From NCBI GenBank assembly GCA_001599755.1, contig BCHX01000008.1:682001-746000 (forward strand): a stretch of DNA of 64,000 bases, written 5' to 3'. The translations under genes and the position numbers were made by a program. This stretch comes from Gliomastix tumulicola (Eukaryota > Ascomycota > Sordariomycetes > Hypocreales > Bionectriaceae). The notes under the pieces are model-generated. The model was given only the letters and a program-made list of their open reading frames with translations. It was not told the DNA's origin and searched no databases. Below are positions 34,863 through 45,271 of the stretch, piece by piece. The number at the start of each line of letters is the position of its first letter. Within the stretch, counting starts at the first letter, position 1.

Positions 34863-36416
34863 CCTGGATGCTCGCTTCTCGGATCAAAGGGCCAAGCACG
34901 TTGGAGGTGAATATTGCAGGTGAGACGATGGGCTCGACCAAGCTACAGAGCCAGTCTCCCAGGCGCGGAATATTTATTATATATTCCATACACAACGGAG
35001 CGTTTTTCTGTGCGTGGCCAAATCCAACGACGTTTCTGCATCCTCCTCTCCACCCAGCACAGCGATAACAAGCATCTCTGGTGAGAGAAAGGACCTTGGA
35101 CACGTACGCCATCAGGGCCTCAGATGTCGTCAATCCAGTATCGCCCAGCCCGCCCACACGGAGTATTTCTCAACCACTAGCAATTGCCGCTTAGCCGTCA
35201 ATAGGTGCAGATTGACAGTGCTTGGGGACCGGCATAAGTTGTGTGTGGGGGGTGCATTCGAAATCCGTGCGCGAGTTGACGTGATGGGGCATCGAAATCG
35301 CGTCTTCGCCACTGGGCTGCTTCGTCGTATGATGGATGGCACGGGATCCCCGCAGCAGCGAGAGGGGAGCATCACATGGACGGCCGTGATTGGAGGCGAG
35401 CAGGGTTTGGTAGCAGTGAAAAAGGGATGCAGAGGTCGGCGGGTGCTGGGCAGATACACGTTTCAACGGGCGACCGGGCCTGGATCTCTTATCTACGACG
35501 CAAGCGGTGACATTAATGATGTCACGATTTATCCTCCGTGCGTGCGTGAGATTCTTATTAATCCTAGCTGCGATCCGTGTTTTATGAGGGCATGCTCCAG
35601 GGGTCAGGATATTGCACGAAACATGGGCCTAGACTCCCCAATGTCCGCGTGTGTGCACGAGATGTCTTGTGTGCCAGCAAGATTTTCTTTACGATACCCC
35701 TGTTTGAGGTAAGGTTTGTTCACACGTGGGAGCACGCATATTACAGATCACTTATCCGTATCCTTATCTCTTCTCTGCAGCAGACTCCCCGTTCATGCTT
35801 GCCGGTGCTCCCCTGCACTCACCCCATACCAGCGCCTCAGTAGTCTTCCTGCATAACGTTGCACGACTCCAATACGCCACTTCCTTGAGCGACCTGCTAT
35901 CAATCGACGACCGGGAACCTAGCCATATTGTCAAGATGCGAAAACTCTGCTAGATCCATTGTCTCTCGCCATCGTCCGGAGCTCGAAGGGGCCTAGCAGC
36001 GTGGGATGTTCAAGTCGCCTCATCAGATCATGTTCTCGATCAGATCCTGCCATCACGCACTCCCATCAGCCACCAGCACGAGGGAAATCCGATAACCGAA
36101 TGCAACTGAGAGGCGCCGCTTGAGACCAACTCTCCTGGGCCGACATATGGCGTGACAGCACCCATTGCCACCAGTCTACTGAGGACAGACCTTTAGCCTT
36201 GAGTCACATTGCCATCAAACCCAACCCGGGCAGGGCGGGGATGCCGACACAAGAAGCGCGAATAACGGGCCACAAGACTTGACCTACATGGCATAGCTAA
36301 AACAAGGCTCACATTTTTGCCGCATTAAGCTATTTGACATCGAGCCTAGGGTATGGACAGTTTGCCCCTGTATGAACGGTTCCTCGACATCCCGACGTAA
36401 ATGACCACCCAGCTGT
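34863..36416. other. Intergenic, no supportable gene
   Basis: 1.55 kb between two minus-strand genes. A 232-codon open frame (35014-35712, plus) starts with GTG, has no family resemblance and is rejected. CGGAGCGT occurs at 34996-35003. Confidence 0.55.
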
Positions 36417-37547
36417 TCAAAGTAGTGTCTTCAAGGTGGCGCATATGGCATCCCCAACCTCCGTGCACGTTGCCTTGCCACCCAGATCCCCCGTCCTAAC
36501 CTCCAGACCCCCCGCAGCCTGAGCATCGACCACGTGGACGACCGCCTTCTCGATCGCCGCCGCCTCCTTCTCCATCAAAAACGAGTACCGGAGCAGCATC
36601 GCCAGGCTGAGAATCTGAGCGACCGGGTTCGCCAGGTTCTTCCCCGAGATGTCGGGGGCACTGCCATGCACAGGCTCGTAGATACCGTTGCACTTACCCT
36701 CGCCGGGGATCCCCGAGATGCTCGCGCTGGGGAGCAGACCGAGCGTGCCGGTGAGGCCGCCGGAGATGTCGGATAGGACGTCCCCGAAGGTGTTGTCCGT
36801 GTGGATGACGCCGTTGAAGCGGCGGGGGTCGCGCACCATGAGCATGGCCATGCTGTCGGCGAGCTGGTGCTGCAGGTTGATGTCTGGGAACTCGCGGGCG
36901 AAGATGTCCGAGGTGACGCGTCGCCAGAGGCGGCTGTTGGCGAGCACGTTGGCCTTGTCTGCGCTCCAGACAGTAGCTGGCTTGCCGCCGTTCCCCTGAT
37001 TGCCGAGGATGCGTGCAACGGCGGCACTGACACGGGCGAGTCGCTCAACCTCTCGTCGTGAATAGAGCCATAGATCGGAGGCGACGTCTGGGTCTTCACG
37101 CTTGTCGCCGAAATAGGCACCGCCGCAGTTCTCGCGCACGACGATGAACTTGGTGCCGCGGACTATGTCGGCCTTGATAGGAGATGCATCGACGAGAGAT
37201 GGAACGAGGATCTCGCAGGGACGCAGATTGGCAAAGGCGTCGAGGTGGTGACGGAGCTGGAGCAGTCCGGACTCGGGCGTCGGAACGGCATCGGCCCATT
37301 CCGGACCGCCGACGCTGCCAAACAGCACGGCGTCGCTGCTCTTGGCCTTGTCCAGGACGTCCTGGGTCACGGGGACACCGTGCTTGTCGATGCTGCTGCC
37401 ACCGACAATGTCCGTCGTCTTCTCGATCCGGATATCTGGACGGTGCTGCTCGACGAGGGAGAGGACTTTGAGCGCCTCGTCCATGATCTCGGGGCCGACA
37501 TGGTCGCCGGGGAGGATGAGGAGACGGAACGTCTTGTTGTCAGCCAT
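36417..37547 (-). CDS. 3-isopropylmalate dehydrogenase (LEU2/LeuB) paralogue
   Basis: This intronless gene encodes 376 residues from the ATG at 37547; the frame extends upstream only through GTG. It is a beta-decarboxylating hydroxyacid dehydrogenase: LPGDHVGPEIMDEALKVL, FGSVGGPEW, LLQLRHHLDAFANLRPCE with the substrate-binding Arg, VVRENCGGAYFGDKRED, SADKANVLANSRLWRR, the Mg-binding Asp in DNTFGDVLSDISGGLTGTLGLLPSAS, and the NAD loop EPVHGSAPDISGKNLANP. Known fungal LEU2 proteins have FGDIISDEASVIPGSLG; here SDISGGLTGTLG is different, which marks a divergent paralogue. In leucine synthesis the enzyme oxidises 3-isopropylmalate; this copy may act on a related malate in the cluster. It is head-to-head with the SDR gene. 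Confidence 0.9.
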   Translation of the reverse strand: MADNKTFRLLILPGDHVGPEIMDEALKVLSLVEQHRPDIRIEKTTDIVGGSSIDKHGVPVTQDVLDKAKSSDAVLFGSVGGPEWADAVPTPESGLLQLRHHLDAFANLRPCEILVPSLVDASPIKADIVRGTKFIVVRENCGGAYFGDKREDPDVASDLWLYSRREVERLARVSAAVARILGNQGNGGKPATVWSADKANVLANSRLWRRVTSDIFAREFPDINLQHQLADSMAMLMVRDPRRFNGVIHTDNTFGDVLSDISGGLTGTLGLLPSASISGIPGEGKCNGIYEPVHGSAPDISGKNLANPVAQILSLAMLLRYSFLMEKEAAAIEKAVVHVVDAQAAGGLEVRTGDLGGKATCTEVGDAICATLKTLL

Positions 37548-38080
37548 GTTGTACTCGTATCGGGCTCCAGCCACAAAATGCTCTCATCAGATGCCTGTCA
37601 CTGATAAGCAGAAGCCAGTTTCGGGTGCTGTGTGACAAGAAAGTGTCAGAGTGTGTCCTCAAGAGCCATTCAAGCGCCCCCTCCACGCGTAACTCCGACA
37701 TCAGTCGTGCCTAACTTGCTTCCGACCTCGGGGTCTCCAGCACAAGTCCGTAACTTCGGAGCGTGCCACAGCCAACGTCCGCTAGAAACAGAGTCTGAAT
37801 TATTTCCGGGCAGGATGCGGGGTTCGATGATGCTTGGCTTCCCCGGAGTGACCATCACGCGGGGCATCCTCCGCCCAAGTGAAGTCATCGAGCTATCGAA
37901 GCCGTCCTCTGCCTTCATTCCTTAAGATTTTATCTACGCAAGGTTATTCCGAGGTGAAAGATATCCCCAGAATCAGGGCTCATTACTGCTGAAAGCTTCA
38001 AATCCAAGCCTACTCTTTCCATCGCCGCTAGCCAACTTACACTCCGATACCCCTCACAGAGACCCTGAGCAGTGAGCACG
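37548..38080. promoter_or_regulatory. Divergent promoter, IPMDH paralogue / SDR, with CGGAG sites
   Basis: 533 bp between start codons. It contains CTCCG at about 37695, CGGAGCGTGCCACA at 37757-37770 and CCGGAG near 37845. The 14-bp word recurs at 42756-42769 upstream of the aldehyde dehydrogenase. CGG half-sites are typical for Zn2Cys6 regulators, and one is encoded at 39462. Function is inferred. Confidence 0.5.
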
Positions 38081-38971
38081 ATGACGGGACGTTTGCAGGG
38101 CAAGACAGCCATCGTCACCGGCGCAGCCTCAGGCTTCGGCAAAGGAATCGCCGCCAAATTCGTCGGCGAGGGCGCCAACGTCATCATCGCCGACCTCTCG
38201 GAGGAGCAGGGCCTCGCCGTGGCAAAGGCGCTCGGTTCCCAGAGCACCTTCGTCCGTGCCGACGTGACGAGTGTCGCCGACTGGGAATCCCTCCTGCAGA
38301 CAGCCCTCACGCACTTCGGGGGTCTTGACATCGTCGTCAACAATGCGGGTGCGTCGTACGCTAACAAGGCCACCGAGGAGGTCACAGAGAAGGAGTTCGA
38401 CTTGACCATCAACGTCAACCTCAAGGGCATCTTCCACTCGGTCAACGTGCTGGTGCCGTATTTTCTGCGTGAGAACCGGCCGGGATGCTTCATCCAGGTG
38501 GCCTCGACGGCGGGATCTAGGCCGCGCCCGAGACTGACGTGGTATAATGCGTCCAAGGCGGCGGTCATCAACGCGAGCAAGACAATGGCGGTGGAATACG
38601 GGCCGAAGCAGATTCGGTTCAACACGGTCTCGCCCGTCGTAGGAAGCACCGGGATGTGAGTCCCTAACTGCACTAGCTTCACGTTGCATTTAATGGCACC
38701 TACAGAAGCTAACGGTATAACATTACGCAGGACTCATCTGTTCATCGGCAAACCTGATACAGAGGAGAACAGAAAGGCCTTCGTGTCGACGATTCCGATG
38801 GGACGACCTTCCACACCGGCTGATATTGCGAATGCGTGCTGCTATCTCGCGAGTGACGAGGCCAATTTCATCACTGGAGTCGATCTCGAGGTGTGTATCC
38901 TGAAAAGCTCAATCAGTAGGGCATCACTGACTTTTGAATATGATTAGGTCGACGGAGGTCGCTGCGTGTAA
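38081..38971 (+). CDS. Short-chain dehydrogenase/reductase (FabG-like)
   Basis: This 252-residue classical SDR has exons 38081-38655, 38731-38890 and 38948-38971. The last exon is only eight codons, supplying VDGGRCV, the usual end of this family. The NAD(P) motif is TGAASGFG at residues 13-20, with ADLSEE after the second strand (Asp suggests NAD preference), NNAGAS, the active-site Ser in VASTAG and YNASK for Tyr and Lys. RPRLTWYNASK and NTVSPVVGSTGM are typical of cluster-type 3-oxoacyl-reductase-like SDRs. It is head-to-head with the isopropylmalate dehydrogenase paralogue, so co-regulation is likely. Confidence 0.92.
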
Positions 38972-39461
38972 GAATCTGACATGGACTGTTGCAAAGACAG
39001 TGTACGCCGTCGCGGGGATGGAGGAAGGGTCACATAGCGTCTTTTGCCAAATATCAATTGTTCTTATATCCTGGCTCTCCTCCGTCATTCGTATGGACTG
39101 TCAAGCTCGGATCCGATTTCCTCTAGGGTAAGCAACTACTGCGCCAGCACTCACTCGCAGGCGAGCCTGGCTGCCAAGATGCAACTGCACCGCTGAGTGT
39201 GGGCGGAGGTCTCGCCGGATTTATCCAGGGAAACCCGCCGAGAACAAGCGGTGCTTTCTCCCGGATGCCTCAAGATACGTGAGGGGAAAAATCGATCCAC
39301 CTGCTGACATCTCGACGACGGTTCCGTGAACGATGATCCAGCAGTAACGGTTCTGATGAGATACGCCTCAGCTAGCGCTGAGTGTGGGCGGCGACGGCTT
39401 GAAACGATACTTGATAGCCCTTGGTCCTAGTGGAGGAGAGTGGGATTTGCACTGGGCCACC
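38972..39461. promoter_or_regulatory. Promoter of the C2H2/Zn2Cys6 regulator with a 16-bp direct repeat
   Basis: 490 bp with CGCTGAGTGTGGGCGG at 39193-39208 and again at 39376-39391, the second copy 71 bp before the ATG. No gene is seen. Confidence 0.55.
39193..39391 (+). repeat. 16-bp direct repeat, 183 bp apart
   Basis: CGCTGAGTGTGGGCGG is present twice without mismatch in the regulator promoter. GGGCGG is a good C2H2-finger target, which could suit autoregulation; that is inference. Confidence 0.75.
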
Positions 39462-42357
39462 ATGGACATGGACAGAGCTGGCGACCCCGACGACGACGCG
39501 TCCAACGCGGCTCTGGGCGAGGTGAGGAACCGACATGTGCACATTGACTTCTGGCCGCGATATCTGACTGGCCTCCAGTGCCAACTATCCTGCGAGATAT
39601 GTAGCAAGACATTCGACCGTCCAAGCCATCTCGACCGCCACCGGGCCACTCACATCCCCATGGCGAGCAGGAGTCTGATCACTTGCCCGCGCTGCGATCA
39701 AGGCTTTGCCCGGCACGATGTTCTCCTCCGTCACTTGCGCAGCGCTCACAACAATGCGCCCAGGAAGAGGAGGGTCGCGAGGAAGTCCTGCATCCGGTGC
39801 ATCGGGAAGAAAATAAGGTGTGACCGGGCGAAGCCTTGTAGCGCGTGCGTGACTTCGGGATCTACCTGCGAATACCCATCGCAGCCCAGGGACTTTGAGA
39901 CGCAGACGATGGAGGCCGGCAGGCCTGATCCTCACGGCTCGGCGTCACTTCGTGACTCTGATGGAGCGGCTCAGACACTCCCTCCTGGGGGTTCGTACTC
40001 TTACAGCGATTGGCCTGATAGGAGTCAAAGGGTGGAAGAAGGAGGAGAGTCTGACTGGCCGCCGGGTGCTCAGGGGTCTCTCCTATCTCAGTCACATGGG
40101 CCAATGTCGATCATGAGTCCACGGTCCTCCAACTCATACGCTTCAGAAGAGCTGCTTTCACAATCTCTCTTCTCAACTTCTGCTCTGAATCTTCCGAGCG
40201 CGGCAGCGACAGTATCAACTTCACACCTCCCAGATGAGATACTGATGCCAGCCTCTGGCCACGATCTGATGGACGATGCGGATTATGGCAGCCTTTCACC
40301 AAGTCAGTTCTCGAGGCAGCCAGACTTCAGTACCAATGGTTTCGACTGGTTGGATCTCGATATGCCCAATCTAACCATGAGGCATCACGACAGGAGCCAG
40401 AACATGCATGCCGCTCCCAGGTCTGCTTGGTCCGAGGCCTTTCAGTCGCATCACGTACCGCGGCCTGGGCCTGGGCTGGGACCACAGACCGCGGAACTTC
40501 AGCATCCGCAGACACCAGCTCAGCTGTGGCCATTTGACCATACACTCGACACCACGCCGCATCGATACACCCTTCCGCCTCTCAAAGAGGTGCTGCAGAG
40601 CACATGTCAACCGGAAGATTTCTCGGCCAGGGATGCCCGTCTCGACAACCTCGTCCAGCTTCTCTCGGGTCCACGACTCCCACCTTTCGGTGCACTGCAG
40701 GGTGTGGGTGCTGCAGAGGCATTCGGGAACTTGCAGCGTCTGTTAGACCTGTACTTTGCACACTTCCACGATGTACAGGCCATTATCCACAAGCCTACCT
40801 GGGATAAGGCCTCTGCCCCTACAGTGCTGTTGACAGCTATGGCTTGTGTGGGAGCTCTCCTGTCTGGCGATCCTAGTGACGTCGAGTTATCAAGTTCGCT
40901 TAGTGAGCTGTGCATGCCCATGATAATATGGATGGTAAGTCACTCGGGACATGGGGGCTATGACCAGCCTCCCTTGTACTTAGGTGAGACTACGACTAAT
41001 GTATTCTAGGGCGCCTCCGATGGGAAGAACTATCAGGACGTATTCTATCTCAATGCCTTATGTCTTCATCAGATCTATTCTCTTGGATCCGGCAATCGCC
41101 AGCTCTACCAAAGCGCAGATCGGTCTCGTGGCACTCTGATCGGCGGTCTACGGGGCATGGGGCTTCTCAGCGCTTCCCGAACGCCGCCAGTCAGCAGAGA
41201 TGGCGAGTATCATTCGACCGTCGACAGCATGTGGAGGATATGGATTGCCCGCGAGCAGGAGCGCCGAGCGGCATGGGCTGCCTTCGAGTACGACTGCAGT
41301 TTATGCACTCTCACAAGCCGGCGCGGGGCTGTGGACTTGGGTGAGCTTCCTCAGCAGCTCCCCTGCCTGGAAGCCTTGTGGGAAGCTGCGTCGGCCACAG
41401 CGTGGTTCGCACTGCGCTCGAGAGTTCATGACAGCAGCTTCTCTCCGAGCCTTTCCGAAGCACTCAAAACTGCATCATCGTCCATGAGCCAGAGCCAGGA
41501 GTCGACGCTCGGGAGCTGGGCGAAGCGGCTTTGTGCACAGGTTGTAGGTAGGCTCCTCTGGGACTTGAAGCAGCTTGAGGTCGTCACTATGCCTGAGCAT
41601 CTCGGGCTTCTGTCTTCCCTACCCGTTGCGCACAGACAGTCCAAGGAAGACTTGCTCGTCGTGCTAGGGAACCTGTTTGCGCTGACCACGAGCCCGTCGT
41701 CTACTTCAGACTTGATCACACACAGGTGGGTGGGAGGAACGTGCCAAATGGCCCGTCACACATGCTAACATATTCTCCTTCAGCATTACTGGCCTACTGT
41801 GTCATTATTCCCACCTTTACACGGCTGGCGATGTCATGGACGTGGCTATATATCTAGTTCGTATTGTCATATCGCCCGACCATCAACAGACCAAAGATCT
41901 ACAGGTGGCACGGAGGAAGCTCCGGTCCATCTTTGCCCAAGATGCCGCAGCGGGACGCACCCTCACGTGGCACGCCGCTCAGATCCTCGCCATCGCCAAC
42001 GAGTATCTGGTGTCTGCGCCGTGCGAGATCATGCGCGTTTTCATGGGCTACGTCTTTATCATGGCGTACTCTGCCTACGGCCCGAGGACCGTGGCAGCGG
42101 AGGAGCGAGACTACTTTGCGGTCCCCGTCCGCTTGGATCTGTCCGACCAGGAGCGGCCACAACAGAAGCAGGCCGTTGCCGATTGGATTCAAGATGGAGG
42201 TCCTGCGAGAGTGGGCTCCGTGGGCGATATATGCTCGGAGGGGTGCCTTGCCGCGCTGAGCAACGACGCGCAAGCCATGATGCAGAAGTTGAGATGCTGG
42301 GGGCTAGCTGAGAAGTTCACCAAGATCCTGTATATCATCGGGGAAAAGGGCCTCTGA
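39462..42357 (+). CDS. Hybrid C2H2 / Zn2Cys6 transcription factor
   Basis: This 901-residue regulator has exons 39462-39521, 39579-40934, 41010-41725 and 41784-42357. The first intron (57 bp, GTGAGG, CTGAC, CCAG) is open and frame-preserving. Two C2H2 fingers lie at residues 25-45 (C25, C28, H41, H45) and 56-77 (C56, C59, H72, H77), followed directly by a Zn2Cys6 cluster with Cys at 91, 94, 101, 107, 110 and 117 and a basic RKRRVARK lead. The middle is Ser/Gln-rich. The fungal-specific domain begins near residue 440 (LDLYFAHFHDVQAIIHKPTW) and includes SADRSRGTLIGGLRGMGLL and EQERRAAWAAFEYDC. It sits centrally in the 33-53 kb cluster and is the best candidate for its pathway-specific regulator. 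Confidence 0.9.
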
Positions 42358-42950
42358 AGAGGCATATTTGACATGGGGGGATGCCAATCAATGACTGAGT
42401 TGTACGATGGTAATCTCATTACGCCAATGACAACGAATTTCCGTGAGACATTGTGAAATGTTCATCCCGGTCTTGTCCCCCTCAAATCCCTCCCCCTCCG
42501 AACACGGAGTCAGCACCAGACAGCATCGGAAAACGAGCACCGACTCCAAGACCCAAGACCGCGTTATTCCCAAACCACAGACGACGTGCTCCAAGGCCAA
42601 GCTTCACACTAACTGGGCGATATACGGAGGAAGAGTCTACCCCACGCGGGGAACATCGGAAAACTGGTGGTCTTGGAAACGACGGGAAATGAGTTGGGAA
42701 GCGGGCGCAAAAATAAGGTCGCGGGCTAGGCATCCTTAGCATGTCTACCTACCACCGGAGCGTGCCACATCCCCTCACGGCTACTGTCTTGGCTAGCGAG
42801 CTGCGCCTTTGTACCTCTTCCGCTCGACCATAACTGTGGCTCCGATGGTCTGATGCCGCTATCCGTGGCAAGACGCGTCCTGTGCCCCTTCTAAGTCATC
42901 ATCGAAGCGTCGAAATCGCCGCGCTCGCTCTGAGTTATTGAGAATCCAAA
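42358..42950. promoter_or_regulatory. Promoter of the aldehyde dehydrogenase gene
   Basis: 593 bp. It has the palindrome CTCCGAACACGGAG at 42496-42509 and CGGAGCGTGCCACA at 42756-42769. Both contain CGGAG half-sites; the second word also occurs at 37757-37770. Confidence 0.5.
42496..42509 (+). promoter_or_regulatory. Inverted CTCCG-N4-CGGAG element
   Basis: CTCCGAACACGGAG is a perfect five-bp inverted repeat with a four-base spacer, the kind of site dimeric Zn2Cys6 regulators bind. It lies 442 bp before the aldehyde dehydrogenase ATG. Confidence 0.4.
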
Positions 42951-44606
42951 ATGGCTGACCCTGCGGGCATGGTGACGGCGATAAGCGTGGACGCTCTCAT
43001 CACTGCCTTGGATGACGACGCAACAACTGCCCCCACGACAGCGGCAGCCTCAGGACCGTCGGCTGAGCTGCCGTTCAAGCTCGATGACCCCGATCTGCTC
43101 CGTTTCGACTCATACGTCAATGGCGAGTTCGTCTCCTCGACCACAGGCGCCCGCTTCGATATCATAGACCCTGGCTCGGGGAAGGTCTGGGCTACCTGCC
43201 CCGACTGCACGCGAGACGATGTCGACCCCGCGGTCCGGCCCTCGTACGAAGCATTCCAGACCTGGTCCAAGACGACTCCTCGCCAGCGGGCTAAGTCGCT
43301 GCTGGCATGGCACGAGCGCATTGTGGCAGCGCGCGAGGATCTGGCGCGTATTCTCGTTCATGAGACTGGGAAGCCCTTCGCCGAGGCTCTGGGCGAAGTT
43401 GACTATGCGACGACCTTCTCTTGGTGGTTTGTTGGTGAGGCAGAGCGTGGACACGGCACGACCGTCACGTCGGCTATCCCTGGACGGCGCGGCCTCACTA
43501 TCAAGCAGCCGGTTGGCGTTGCCGCCGCACTCGTCCCGTGGAATTTCCCCATCGCTTTGTCACTGCGTAAAGCGGCGGCGGCGCTGGCCGCAGGATGCAC
43601 AATGGTCATCAAGACGTCTCCCGAGACCCCCTTGTCTGCAGTCAGTTTAGCCCTTCTGGCGGGAAGAGCGGGCATACCGCCAGGCGTCCTCAACGTGCTC
43701 ACGACGAGTCTGGAAAACACTCCCGCCGTCGCCGGGGAGCTGTGCCTCCACCCGCTGGTGAGGAAGGTCAGCTTCACGGGCAGCACCAAGATCGGGAAGC
43801 TCATCGAGGGACTCTGCGCGAGGAACTTGAAGAAGTCGACGCTCGAGCTCGGCGGCAACTGCCCCTTTATTGTGTTCGACGACGCGAATCAGGCACAAGC
43901 TATGGCGCAGCTCATGGCGCTCAAGTGGAGGCATGCAGGACAGGCCTGTGTTTCGTCAAATCGAGTGTTCGTGCAGAGCGGCATCCACGACGAGTTTGTC
44001 AAGGAGTTGGTCTTGCAGACGAAGAAGCTCAAGCTTGGTCACGGCATGGACCAAGACGTCACCCTCGGTGCTCTTACGACGACGAGAAACCTCGGTAAAG
44101 CAGAGGAACTGTACCAAGACGCAGTGGCCAAGGGAGCTAAGGCGGTATTGGGCACGGGAAAGCGAGAAGACAGGGATGGGTATTTTATGTCGCCAACAAT
44201 CTTGACAGATGTCAAGGACGATATGCTTCTTGCGCATGAGGAGGTATTTGCCCCAGTTCTGGGCGTGTACAAGTTTGAGACAGAGGAAGAAGTGACGAAG
44301 CGGGCCAACGACACGCCGTTGGGGCTTGCAAGCTACGTGTTTTCTAAGAATGTCGATAGGTTGTGGCGGATGTTTGAGAACCTGGAGGCTGGAATGATCG
44401 GTCTGGTAAGTCCCCTTTTGTGGTGGCATCCTCGAATACACTGTCTAACCAGGTATGTACAGAACGTCGGGAACAGCTCTGCCGCAGAAGTACCTTTTGG
44501 GGGCATCAAAGATAGCGGGCACGGCAAAGAAAGTGGGAAAGACGTGGCTATGGATGAGTTTCTCGTAACGAAAACGGGGACTCTGGCTGTGGAGGGGCAT
44601 TTCTAG
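42951..44606 (+). CDS. Succinate-semialdehyde-type aldehyde dehydrogenase
   Basis: This 532-residue enzyme has exons 42951-44405 and 44463-44606. The 57-bp intron (GTAAGT to ACAG) is in frame and stop-free, but its removal gives AGMIGLNVGNSSAAEVPFGGIKDSG, the expected family sequence. Key features are VPWNFPIALSLRKAAAALAAGC, SFTGSTKIGK, the general-base Glu in ELGGN, the catalytic Cys in GQACVSSNRV, and EEVFAPVLGV. The C-terminal FGGIKDSGHGKESGKDVAMDEFLVTK is typical of SSADH (GabD-like). The first 45 residues, Ala/Thr-rich, could be a poor targeting leader or simply variable. It oxidises semialdehydes to acids with NAD(P). In this cluster it would act after decarboxylation and deamination steps. 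Confidence 0.92.
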   Translation: MADPAGMVTAISVDALITALDDDATTAPTTAAASGPSAELPFKLDDPDLLRFDSYVNGEFVSSTTGARFDIIDPGSGKVWATCPDCTRDDVDPAVRPSYEAFQTWSKTTPRQRAKSLLAWHERIVAAREDLARILVHETGKPFAEALGEVDYATTFSWWFVGEAERGHGTTVTSAIPGRRGLTIKQPVGVAAALVPWNFPIALSLRKAAAALAAGCTMVIKTSPETPLSAVSLALLAGRAGIPPGVLNVLTTSLENTPAVAGELCLHPLVRKVSFTGSTKIGKLIEGLCARNLKKSTLELGGNCPFIVFDDANQAQAMAQLMALKWRHAGQACVSSNRVFVQSGIHDEFVKELVLQTKKLKLGHGMDQDVTLGALTTTRNLGKAEELYQDAVAKGAKAVLGTGKREDRDGYFMSPTILTDVKDDMLLAHEEVFAPVLGVYKFETEEEVTKRANDTPLGLASYVFSKNVDRLWRMFENLEAGMIGLVSPLLWWHPRIHCLTRYVQNVGNSSAAEVPFGGIKDSGHGKESGKDVAMDEFLVTKTGTLAVEGHF

Positions 44607-45271
44607 TTCTCGCTGTCATATTCTTGTCATTTGGTACAGAGCATATTTAGTACAGGACCTGATTTCGTAGACAATCAGGGTACTTGACCGCTTCTTAAAC
44701 TCTGTCCGTCCAAAATGTGAAAGAGGAGGCTTAGTCTTCCTCGTGTTCTTGCCTTGGGGGACGCGCACAAGTGCTGGTGAACTTGTATCATGGAAGACGA
44801 ACCCGTACCTTCACCAATGGCACGGCGCATTAACCGACTAGCAGGGGAAAGGCATGGTACTAAGTGAAGGCCGCGTGAAGCTTCACAACCACAGCATCCC
44901 CTTGTTCCCCATGGGGTCTCCGTATGGCTCTATTTGTAAGCGCCTGCCCACGTTCCAAGGATCCCTCGCTTAATGGTAGGCAGACTATCGAGTCAGGATG
45001 CTCTTGGAACGGCGCTCGATATCCTAGTCATACCATCCCCGCCGCCCACTCCGAGTGCCACCTCGTCCCCTCCGCGTCCTCCCTTGGCACGGAAACAACA
45101 TCAAGGAGTGGGATATATTCCCCGTGGGGTTGGTCCACCTGGTCTCACCTCACTCTGCAGACTCCTCCCTCACCTGCCAGATTTTCTTCCAACGTCATCC
45201 TTCCCGAGCGAAAGCTTCTCACGAACGAAGCCGCCGCGATATCACCTCCCACACTCACAAGCGTCCCCAAG
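44607..45271. other. Intergenic / promoter of the second transporter
   Basis: 665 bp between two plus-strand genes. CTCCGAGTGCCACC near 45050-45063 partly resembles the CGGAGCGTGCCACA word. A GTG-started open frame runs into the transporter but has no coding character. Confidence 0.5.

Noticed and set aside
35014..35712. 232-codon plus-strand frame
   Set aside because: Starts with GTG, lacks domain-like sequence and has no splice or promoter support.
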